Part shown: positions 10,262 to 20,400 of the stretch, in pieces
Layout: each line of letters starts with the position of its first letter
Numbering within the stretch: position 1 is the stretch's first letter
Source: Bacteroidia bacterium
Lineage (GTDB): Bacteria > Bacteroidota > Bacteroidia > Cytophagales > JAAEPT01
Length of the DNA stretch: 64,000 nt
Reading direction: 5' to 3'
Assembly: GCA_030431525.1 (NCBI GenBank)
Contig: JAUIJC010000004.1
Span: 62,001-126,000 of the forward strand
Position numbers and translations under genes: made by a program
Notes under the pieces: generated by a model
What the model saw: the letters and a program-made list of their open reading frames with translations, nothing else
What the model was told of the DNA's origin: nothing
Database searches by the model: none

Positions 10262-10726
10262 ATGACGAAGAAGAAAGTCCTATTTGTCTGCTTGGGGAAC
10301 ATTTGCCGTTCCCCGATGGCAGAGGGAATTTTTAAGCATAAAGTGGAAGAGCGTGGGTTGACCCACCTCTTTGAGATTGATTCGGCAGGTACTGCTGCTT
10401 ATCATGTAGGAAACTTGCCTGATGAACGAATGCGGGAAACGGCCTATAGCCATGGAATCCTCTTGAATTCAAAAGCGAGACAGGCCGTGGCGGAGGACTT
10501 GGAGGAGTTCGACCTGATTTTGGCAATGGATAAATCCAATCACAGGAATCTACTAAAACTCGCTTTAAACGGAAATGCTGAAAAAGTCCGTCTGATGCGG
10601 GAGTTTGACACTAAAGCCGAGTCTATGGATGTTCCAGATCCGTACTACGGCGGAGTCGCTGGCTTCGAGGAAGTGTACCAGATTTTGGATCGTTCTTGCA
10701 ATCAATTGCTCGACGAATTGGCTTAG
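10262..10726 (+). CDS. Low-molecular-weight protein tyrosine phosphatase
   Basis: VLFVCLGNICRSPMAEGIF P-loop and VPDPYYGG; start trimmed from 10217 to MTKKK at 10262. Confidence 0.95.
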   Translation: MTKKKVLFVCLGNICRSPMAEGIFKHKVEERGLTHLFEIDSAGTAAYHVGNLPDERMRETAYSHGILLNSKARQAVAEDLEEFDLILAMDKSNHRNLLKLALNGNAEKVRLMREFDTKAESMDVPDPYYGGVAGFEEVYQILDRSCNQLLDELA

Positions 10727-10749
10727 TTCATAGCCATCAACTCATACCA

Positions 10750-10786
10750 AGCCTTCAGGGGATATAAACCTCTGAAGGCTTTTTTT
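10750..10786 (+). terminator. Rho-independent terminator
   Basis: agccttcagggg-atataaa-cctctgaaggct + T7. Confidence 0.88.
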
Positions 10787-10888
10787 GTGCTTTGGCTACA
10801 TTGAAAAAGTCCGTAAATGCCAGAATTAGCACCAAGACTGCAAAACGCTCTTCCCATTTTTGAGTTATAGAAATTTAAAACAAGACGT

Positions 10889-12130
10889 ATGAGGAAGTTT
10901 GTGGTGTTTCTGGTTTTTGTTGTGCTCGTAGCCTTTGCTGGAATTTTCTTCTTTAGAAAAATGGTGGGGCAGGTGGAACCTCAAGGGATGAAGAACTTGA
11001 GTGGTGAGGCCAAGGAGTTGATGGATAGTGCCTTTGTAGGCGTGCCTGATTTCCGTGATTATCACTGTCATTTGGTGGCCGCAGGTTCCCATTGCCAAGC
11101 CTGTTATGTGAACCACAAAATGACTCATGGATTTCATGTCGGTGAGCGCTTGAAGTTTTTAGCTTATCTCAAGGCTTCGGGGGTGAACGATCAGGAGCTG
11201 ACTGATCAGCAATTTTTGGAACGTTTGGGTGTGCTGGTAAATGATTTTTCAAAAGCCCAACATGCGGTGGATGCCTCAGCCAGTTCAAGATTTAGCTTGC
11301 TGGCTTTTGATCAGCGGTATGACTTTACAGGGAATGCCGATACTAACCAAACGCCATTTTATGTTTCCAATCACTATTTGGATTCGGTAGCCAAAACCAA
11401 TGAGGAGCAGTACATCCGCTGTGTGTCTATTCATCCCTATCGAAAAGATGCCGCCCAAGAACTGGAAAAATGGGCAAAAGGGGGAGCCCGTCAGGTCAAG
11501 TGGTTGCCAAACGCCATGGGCATTGACCCTTCCGACCCACGTTGTGATCCCTTTTATGACATCATGAAAAAGTACGACATGGTCTTGCTTTCACATGCTG
11601 GCCATGAAAAGGCGGTGCATGCCGAGGAGGATCAAAAGTTTGGGAATCCATTGCTTCTTCGTCGTCCATTAGATAAAGGAGTGAAGGTGATTATTGCTCA
11701 CTGCGCTTCTCTTGGTCAAAACCCAGATTTGGATGCAGAAGGGGAGCCCTTGGTGGATAACCTGAGTTTGTTCCTTCGCTTGATGGATGAGCCCAATTAC
11801 GATCAATTGGTGTTCGGAGATATTTCGGCAGTTACCCAATACAATCGGCTTGAGGCCTTGGAGGTGTTGTTGCGACGAACGGATTTGCATTCCCGTTTGG
11901 TGAATGGGAGTGATTACCCACTGCCTGCCATTAATGTGGTGATTCAGACGGGCAAACTGGTGGAGGCAGGATTCTTGACTGAGCAGCAGGCTGAGCTATT
12001 GGAGGAACTTTATGAAGCCAATCCTCTGATATTCGATTTTGTGTTGAAGCGCTGCCTACGCCACCCAGAAAATGCGGAATGGAGATTTAAAGCAAACGTT
12101 TTCCAGACCAATAAAACCTTGGGCTTTTAA
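10889..12130 (+). CDS. Membrane-anchored amidohydrolase-family (TIM-barrel metal-dependent hydrolase) protein
   Basis: N-terminal TM; DFRDYHCHLVAAG, LLSHAGHE, VIIAHCASLG, LVNGSDYPLPA metal-ligand-type motifs. Confidence 0.8.
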   Translation: MRKFVVFLVFVVLVAFAGIFFFRKMVGQVEPQGMKNLSGEAKELMDSAFVGVPDFRDYHCHLVAAGSHCQACYVNHKMTHGFHVGERLKFLAYLKASGVNDQELTDQQFLERLGVLVNDFSKAQHAVDASASSRFSLLAFDQRYDFTGNADTNQTPFYVSNHYLDSVAKTNEEQYIRCVSIHPYRKDAAQELEKWAKGGARQVKWLPNAMGIDPSDPRCDPFYDIMKKYDMVLLSHAGHEKAVHAEEDQKFGNPLLLRRPLDKGVKVIIAHCASLGQNPDLDAEGEPLVDNLSLFLRLMDEPNYDQLVFGDISAVTQYNRLEALEVLLRRTDLHSRLVNGSDYPLPAINVVIQTGKLVEAGFLTEQQAELLEELYEANPLIFDFVLKRCLRHPENAEWRFKANVFQTNKTLGF

Positions 12131-12171
12131 GGCTTGAAAAGAAGGTTAGTGAAAGGTGAAAGAGTTGATTC

Positions 12172-12282
12172 TTTTAACCACGGAGAGAAGGAGGTAAGGA
12201 GACTAAGTATTCTCCAGAGGTGTATTCCTTTTCTCTTCTTAACCATTTTTTGCTCCCTTTCTCCCAACCTCCGTGGTTAAAA
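12172..12282. repeat. Intergenic inverted repeat of the 'ttaaccacggag' type
   Basis: ttttaaccacggagagaaggaggtaaggag ... ctccctttctcccaacctccgtggttaaaa. Confidence 0.75.
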
Positions 12283-12307
12283 TACCAGACCTCTAACGAA
12301 AATATAT

Positions 12308-13603
12308 ATGTCAAAAGCAGTCTTAAAGGAACTTCCCAAACTATTGGAGGCTCAGGTCATCGACCAAAGCACCGTGGGTAGAATCCAATCTTATTACAAA
12401 CAACAAAAGGCGAATAGTCCCAACAAACAGCTACTGGTGTTTGGCGTGTTGGGCGCCCTGCTGATTGGTTCAGGCCTGATCCTGATTTTTGGGTACAACT
12501 GGGATGGATTCCCATGTTCGGTTAAAACCTTTCTCGCCTTTTTACCATTGGTTCTTGCTCAGGGTTTTGCCTTTTTCACCCTGTGGAAGAAACCTGAAAA
12601 TCGGGTTTTTAGGGAGGTAAGCGGAACGCTATTGTATTTCGCCATAGGTGGTTCCATCGCCCTTATTAGTCAAGTTTACAACCTTGGTGGGAAGTTTACC
12701 AACTTCCTTATGGTGTGGCATTTTTTGGCGTTGCCAGTGGCTTATCTTCTCCGTTCCTCCGCAGCTTCCTTGCTATACATTGGTGGGATTACCCTCTTCG
12801 CGAGCTATTCAGGCTACTGGAATCGAGGAGGAAGTCCTTGGGTGTATTTGCCACTTCTCGCTGGTATTATTCCGTTTATCATAGGTCTTTTTAAACAAGG
12901 CCGTCAAGGAGCGGTGATGGTGTTCCATCATTGGGTGTTGGCTTTCTCGATAGCCATTGGTTTTGGGGCGATGATTCCCAGAACAAAGCTTGATGACCTA
13001 GTTATAATCTCCGTGGCAGGCGTATCCGTGATTTATCTGGCATTTGCTCAAATGCCGATCTGGCAAGGAATGAAGAAAAGGCAAAACCCATGGTTGCTAT
13101 TAGGAGGCCTTGGAATGGTGTTTTGTGGTTTGGTGATGAGTTTTGAGGATTATTGGAGTGGCTTTTTTTATAAGGCCAATGAGATTAAGAGTATGTGGTT
13201 TTTGTTGGTGGCAACTTTTGGAATTACTGCATTTGCTTGGTCTGCTGTGAAGAGGAAAAAGCAGCTTGAGTATGTGACGACCCTATTTCCGCTAATGGTA
13301 TTGGGGCATGTGATAGGAGGAGAGTCCACTGTGATTGCGTCAATTATTATCAGTTTGGGGATTTTGGCGGTAAGCGTCTTGACTATTTTGAAAGGAGCCA
13401 ATGCCAATAATTTGGGACGTCTCAACTTTGGGTTGGTGATGTTGTTACTCCTGATTGGTTTCAAATTTTTCTCGGTGGATATCTCATTCCTAATCAGGGG
13501 GTTGGTGTTTATAGTGTTGGGAGTATGCTTCCTCATGCTTAATGTTTGGATTATGAGGAGAAAAAAGCAGGATGATTCGAAGGGTGAGTTGTCAGAAGTA
13601 TAA
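12308..13603 (+). CDS. DUF2157-domain multi-TM membrane protein
   Basis: About ten TM segments; VFGVLGALLIGSGLILIFGYNWD motif; paired with a GDYXXLXY protein downstream. Confidence 0.85.
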   Translation: MSKAVLKELPKLLEAQVIDQSTVGRIQSYYKQQKANSPNKQLLVFGVLGALLIGSGLILIFGYNWDGFPCSVKTFLAFLPLVLAQGFAFFTLWKKPENRVFREVSGTLLYFAIGGSIALISQVYNLGGKFTNFLMVWHFLALPVAYLLRSSAASLLYIGGITLFASYSGYWNRGGSPWVYLPLLAGIIPFIIGLFKQGRQGAVMVFHHWVLAFSIAIGFGAMIPRTKLDDLVIISVAGVSVIYLAFAQMPIWQGMKKRQNPWLLLGGLGMVFCGLVMSFEDYWSGFFYKANEIKSMWFLLVATFGITAFAWSAVKRKKQLEYVTTLFPLMVLGHVIGGESTVIASIIISLGILAVSVLTILKGANANNLGRLNFGLVMLLLLIGFKFFSVDISFLIRGLVFIVLGVCFLMLNVWIMRRKKQDDSKGELSEV

Positions 13604-13616
13604 AAATGAGACGATT

Positions 13617-14201
13617 ATGAAATTAGATAAGAAAGTCATTCTCGGCCTCTTTGCAGCGGTGGCCATCATTCAGTTGGCTGTGCCAGCCAGCATGGTGTTC
13701 AAGTTTGAAAAGGTAAAGTCAAGTGGAGTCCTTTATCGCTTTAGAACAAAGCCTGTGGATCCAGCGGATGTTTTTCGTGGCCGCTATGTTCGATTGTCTT
13801 ATGGTCGCCAGCGTTTGTGGGTAAATAATCCTGAGGCTTGGAAAGATGTTTCCGAGGCCTATGCAGTGTTAGGAACGGATGAGGAGGGCTTTGCATTAGT
13901 CACTGAGTTAAGGCAAAACAAGCCTTCCAAGGGTGATTTTATTGAAGTGGAGCGTGTCCATCTTCCTTATCATTGGGATATCAGAGAGGAGGATTGGGAT
14001 TCGGTTGCATTGGAATTCAGCTATCCATTTGATCGCTATTATATGAGAGAGGATAAGGCTCCCAAGGCGGAAAGCTTTTTCCGAGAAGTACAAAGGAAAG
14101 ATAGTGTAGAGACTTTTGCTCAAGTCAAGGTTATGGGTGGAAAGTATGTTTTGGAGGATGTGGTTGTGGGTGACAAGTCTTTGAAGGATTGGGTGGAGTA
14201 G
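13617..14201 (+). CDS. GDYXXLXY-domain protein
   Basis: KPVDPADVFRGRYVRLSYG motif; start trimmed to 13617. Confidence 0.85.
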   Translation: MKLDKKVILGLFAAVAIIQLAVPASMVFKFEKVKSSGVLYRFRTKPVDPADVFRGRYVRLSYGRQRLWVNNPEAWKDVSEAYAVLGTDEEGFALVTELRQNKPSKGDFIEVERVHLPYHWDIREEDWDSVALEFSYPFDRYYMREDKAPKAESFFREVQRKDSVETFAQVKVMGGKYVLEDVVVGDKSLKDWVE

Positions 14202-14232
14202 GGCCACAGATACCTAGAAAAATCCTATATGA

Positions 14233-14272
14233 ATCGGTTGTTGCAAATGCGGCAGCCGAATTTTTTTTGTTT
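14233..14272 (+). terminator. Probable terminator (G-U containing stem)
   Basis: tcggttgttgc-aaat-gcggcagccga + T8. Confidence 0.55.
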
Positions 14273-14439
14273 TGGGAATGTTCTCCCCTTTGTGGCCTAC
14301 CTCCCTATATGAGGAAACCACGAAAAAATGGTACATTTAAGGTTACATAAGCCTTAAATCTTGTATCCACGGGTAGTATGCCAAAAAGTTTCGTTGTCCG
14401 TCGCTTATTGGTGCTAACGCTGGAAAACCACAAAAACTT

Positions 14440-17400
14440 ATGATGAAGTCTTTACTTGTAAGGCACCTTGTGTTATTACTGCTTCTTTTGGGAGGAGGAT
14501 TACAACACGTTGCCTTTGCTCAATGTGACGTGCCCAATATTCCCAAAAAACAGTTCTGTATTGGGCAGCAAGCAGAAATTCAGATTGACGACTCTGATCC
14601 TGATGTTGATTACCATTGGTATTATGAATCAGGTAATGGACTCTTTGATGGTCAGTATGGTGTTGATGGGGATGGTAGAAATTTTCTTTCACCAACGAAA
14701 ATTCTTTCATCTGGGACTTATGACTACTACTATATTAAGGAGGTCCTTCAAAATGCGGGTCCTACATATCAAGCACCAACTGGTGGAGGGCTTTATGCCC
14801 CTGATCAGACTGAGTATTCAATGACGTTTGATGCTCAAGAAGCTTTTTCGCTTGATTCTGTAACCGTTGTGGTAGAGCTGACACAACCTAATAAGGACTA
14901 TTACTTTGAATTTGCTCACATATTCGGGACTGATACTACCTATTCCACTGGTTTTGTGGGAATGCAGTCTGATTTTGAGAATATTTCTGGAAATCTCTAT
15001 AAGGTGAGGCTTCCTGTTACTGGTATTGATAGCATCCCTGTCGGTAATGGCCAAAGGCTTGAATTACGCTCTTCAAAGGGGCCAGATGGAAATAGTATTG
15101 CTGTCGATAATTTTTATTGGTGGGATAAAGATGTGTATCCAGGAGGTGACTATGCGAGTAGTACTATCCAAACAGAAAATCCAACCACTAAGGTGGGTAC
15201 TGATGACAGATCACCTTTGATTTTTGATTGGGCAATCACTACCCTCTGTAATTTGGAGACTGTTCAGGTGACGGAATCATCAGATTGTTGTACTCCTGTT
15301 GAAGATGATTTTAACTTAACCACCATTTCTCCGGTAAATACCTTTAAGGCGAGCGAACTTCCAGTTAATATTGATGCAGCAGGCAATGATATTAATTCAT
15401 CCATGCATTACTTCTGGTATGATGCTGATGGTAACCTTTTAAGTTCCTCCAGTGGTGCTGGTCAATCATCATTAAGTGCAACTGCCTTCGGAAACTATAC
15501 CTTGCGTGTTGTGAATGATGCTGCTGATATTGATGCTGCAGTGTGTTACGCGCAGAAAACCATTAAAATTGATTCTGCCAACCTCGTTGTTTCAGTCGTT
15601 TCTGATGCTTGTGGAGGGATTGTTGACTTAGAAGCTCAAGGAGGAATTGGAAATTATACTTGGTCAGATAAGAATATTCAAGGTTATGGTGTGATGAGCA
15701 CTAAGACAGGCCCTACGACTACTGTAGAGTTTTCTGAAAATGGTACTTATACTGTTGAAGTTACGGCGGATGTATTAGGAGGGGAGGTCGCTATTGATGG
15801 TACCTTTGATGCTTACGATAAAGATAATCCTCGTTTTTCTACCACTTATGCATTGCCTACGCAATATGACTGGGCTACCGTGCCTAGCGGATATTGGGTA
15901 GATGATGAAGTTTATGCTTATAGTCAGGGATGGTGTACAGCCAATACAGACTTAACGAAAAGGACTGACCCTATTACTGGGCAAGTATCTGATAGGGGTA
16001 ATTTTTTGCTCTTTGATGCAGCAACTGGTGGAACCGCAAATTCTGCAGATCAAGGAAGAAATAATCCAATTTGGAAATTGGTTTCTCAACCGGTGAAGCC
16101 AAATACAGATTATACTTTTTCAGTTGATGTATTGCCATGGCCTGAGGCAGGATCATTGAATATGATGCTCTTAGTAGGAGGAAACAATGATGCACAACCT
16201 GAACCTATTGATCTTACGATTGATGGGTCTGGAGCTTTAACTGCAGGTAATAAGGTAGCTTTGGTTTCTGGTGGATGTAATTGGAGTGTTGTTTCAGGGA
16301 CTTGGAATTCGGGAACAAATACCTCTGTAACATTCATGGTGTCAGAAGTTGGAAGCACAACGTCAGGTCATGAGGGAGCAATTGATAATATCTCCTTTAA
16401 TACAGGTGTAGTAAAGGAAACTGCTGTTGTAGAGTTGGTAGTAAACTTTCCTCAAACACCAGATCAAATTGATTTTTGTACCAATCAAAGTAATGTTGAC
16501 TTAGAAATTGGTGATGGGAAAAAATGGAAATGGTGTGAAGATGCTTCTTGTGCCAATGAAATTGGTATTGAAGATGGTGCACCTGTTCAACTTCCTGACC
16601 TTTTGAAAGTAGAAGGGGAGAGCTATGTGTATCTTCAGAGTGCTGAAACTAAGGCTCTCAGTCCAACTCTAGGTCCAGATACTCGCACTGGTTATCCAGA
16701 TGGCAATTATCAAATGACTCTTGAGGTCTATCAAACGGTTGAGTTAAAGTCATTTGCTGTGACAGCAGCCACTTGGGTTGGTGGTTGTGGAAATGCATCA
16801 TCTAAGGGTAACGCAAATTTTAGTATAACAGGACCAGTTAATTATTCAGCAAATGGGGTATCCACTAATTGTGGTTCCGAAACTATTATTCCTGTAGGTT
16901 GGGTTTTGACTCCAGGATCATATACTCTCTCGTCTAATACTCAATTTCAATTTAATAATGGAGTTGGCACAGTTAGTATTCCTGGATATGTAGATGTTAC
17001 TTCTACTGGTAAGACGGAATTTGGAAAGCTCACTTTTGAATCCTCTTCAGCATGTGCACCAGTTCCCGTTAAGCTTGTTGGTACTAATTGCTGTACACAG
17101 TTGGCTCCAACTGCCTCCGTAAAAACTGGAACAGCAAGCATCTGCCAGGGTGAGACGTTAGTATTGACAGCTACTCCTGATGCTGCCACTACTGGTACGA
17201 TCACTTACCAATGGTATAATGACGATGGCGCTATTTCTGGAGCTACCTTCCAAGATTATACCGTTCCTACGACATCCGCTGCAGCAGCTAAGGATTATTG
17301 GGTAACGGTTACAAGCTCTGGATCTTGTACAGGTGAATCACCTGAGAGTAATAAGGTTTCTGTTACTGTAAATGCAACTCCAAGTGCTCCAACAGTAACT

Positions 17401-20400
17401 TCCCCAGTAGAATACTGTGAGGGAGAAACAGCCTCTACATTGAGCGCAACGGGTACGGGATTGACTTGGTACACCACTTCAACAGGTGGTACAGGCTCAT
17501 CTTCAGCTCCAACGCCTACAACAACTTCCGTTGGAACAACCTCTTATTATGTAAGCCAGACGGTTACCGGTTGTGAGGGCCCCCGCGCTCAGCTTGACGT
17601 TACGATCAAAGCTTTGCCTTCTGCTCCGACTGTTACCTCCCCAGTAGAATACTGTGAAGGAGAGACAGCCTCAGCCTTGAGTGCCACGGGTACGGGAACC
17701 TTGACTTGGTATACTTCTGCCACAGGCGGTTCGGGTAGCACCAGCGCACCAACCCCTTCAACAGCTACTGCCGGTACGACTTCTTATTATGTAAGCCAGG
17801 TTGAAAATGGCTGTGAGGGCCCCCGCGCTCAGCTCGATGTTGAGGTGAATGCCATTCCAAGCACTCCGACGGTGACCTCTCCTGTGGAGTACTGTGAGGG
17901 AGCGACAGCCTCGGTTTTGAGTGCGACTGGCACAGGAACTTTGAACTGGTATACTTCGGCGACTGGCGGAACAGGCAGCACCACTGCTCCTACGCCATCC
18001 ACAGCTACTGCCGGTACGACTTCTTATTATGTAAGCCAGGAAGAGAACAATTGTGAGAGCTCCCGTGCTCAGCTTGACGTAGTGGTTAACGCTGTTGTTT
18101 CCGGAACTCCTGTGATTTCTGGTGATTTGACGGTGTGTGAGAGCACCACCAATGAGACATACACAGTAACAGGAGTTAGCAATGCTGACGACTACACCTG
18201 GACAGTGGGTGGTACCGCTCTTGGTACGACAACTAGTGCTTCAGTGACCGTACCGAGTTTTGCCGGCCAGGCTGGAAATAGCCTTGTGGTTGAGGTTGAG
18301 CCAAGCAATGCGAAATGCGGTGCTGGTACCAAAGGCTCAGCTACTGTGGTTGTTGACGCGGAGCCATCGGCTCCTGCCTTGTCCTCTACCAGCTTTGACA
18401 TCTGCCCGAACGATCCTGTGATCAAGATGCCTGGAACAAACGCTACAAGCGGTACGGGTAAATGGGAGAACGTCTCCGTCGCTGGTCGAGTGGTGGACGT
18501 TAACGCTTATGATTCTGATATCTCTGGTTTGACAGGAGGTAGCTCATTCACCGCCGATTGGGTGGTGCGCAGCGCCAATGACGCCTGTCCTGCAGACGTT
18601 CAATCTGTGACCATCAATGGAACCTCCATTGTAACTCCATCTGTGTCGATCAACGAGGATGCCGGCCAGACCGATATCTGTGTGGGCACAGGCTTGAACT
18701 TTACAGCTGCTCCAGTAAATGGAGGAGGCACGCCTACCTATGAGTTCTTCGTAGACGCTGGAAGCGGCTATGTGAGTCAGGGTACAGCCTCTGGCACGGC
18801 GACTTTCTCGGTGACACCATCTGCGGCCGGAACCTATAAGTATAAGGTGGCAATGGTTTCCAGCTCGAATTGTGTGACGGCACCAAATGCGGAGTCCCCA
18901 GAGTGGGAGGTAAAGGTGGATGCCGAGCCAAGCGCCGCGGTGATCCAATCACCTACAGGTGGAACGAACATTTGTACGACTGGCCTTACCTTGACGGCTG
19001 ACGCCATTACGGTCGGTACCGGTGCCTGGAGTGTTGATGATGCGACCAAGGGTAGCATTAGCTCTGCTGGAGCGTTGACCATCAACAACGAAGGTGAGTC
19101 CGTGACGGTAACCTACATCGTGACCAGTCCGAATGGCGTATGTACGGCCAAGACGGACGATATCACCATTACCCGTGTGGGTAGCATTACCGCTCCTGAT
19201 GCTGGCAGCGCGACTACCATCTGTGAAGGAACTTCCCATCAGTTGGGCGCAAATGCAAGCCTAAAAGCAACCGAGACTGGTACTTGGAGCTTTGTTTCCA
19301 ACAGCAACGGTGATGCTGGAACTTCTGTTTCTTTCAGTGATTTGAACGCCCATGACGCAACCGTATCGAACCTTCCGTTTGGTGACAACGTGTTGCAGTG
19401 GGAGGTGGCTGACGCCAGCAGCCCTTGTGCTGCTCAGACAGCGACAGTGACCATCAGTGTTGACGAGGCACCTGAAACGGCGGCCTTGGCTGACCCAACC
19501 ATGACGACTGTACCAACCTGTGCGAACCCAACCAACCTTGACGCCGAGGCAGCTAGCCTGGCATCTGGTGGTACCACGGCTACAGGTGCATGGACCTTGA
19601 TAAGCGGTCCAGGTAATATTGTTTCTGGACAGGAGAACAATCCTGCTGCCCAGGTGGAGAACTTGGTGAATGGCAGTCAATCGGTGTTCCGCTGGACGGT
19701 GTCTAATGGTACATGTGTGGATCACTCCTCTGTGGATGTGACGCTCGATAAGCTTTCTGACATCACAGTAGCCGAGATTACTTACGGCACTGCGACCCTT
19801 GCGCAAGACGAGGAGGTAGATGTTTGTCTTGATGATGGAACTATCAATTTTAATGGCTCCTCGGCCGCTAGCGGTGAGCAAGGTACCTGGACAGTTGTTT
19901 CAGGGACGAGCGTTGCCTTGGTCAACGGCTCGAACACGGCTTCCCAATCAGGGGTGACACTAACGGGAATGGGCAAGACTGAGGTGACTTGGTCGATTGC
20001 CAAGACCACGGCCAGCGGCTGTCCAGCCAGCGAGCGTACGGTCGTGTTCAACGTGACTGACGTACCGGAGGATCCGACAGCGATTATTGCAGCGGGTGGT
20101 GTGACCGACGTTTGTGCTGGAGAGACGGTAAACCTGTCTGTAGCGACACCATTCCCAGCCCGCGTGGTGGACTATGTTTGGTCCAGCGGCATTGCTGGTA
20201 ACAGCGACAGTGAGAGCCATACTTTCACGAGTGACCCGACGGAGACAATCACTGTACATGCTCGCAATGCCTGTGGTCAAAGCGCGAATCCTGCTTCTTA
20301 TACGATGAACGTTGTGCCTGCACCTTCTGTAGACTTTAGCTTGCCTGCTGGTTGTAAGGACGAGGAAGTGACCTTTACTGCCAATGCAAATGCTTCGGTG

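Noticed and set aside
17389-18099. Possible CRISPR-like or DNA-level repeat array
   Set aside because: Period of 237-240 bp, in-frame, encoding a protein module; not spaced direct repeats.
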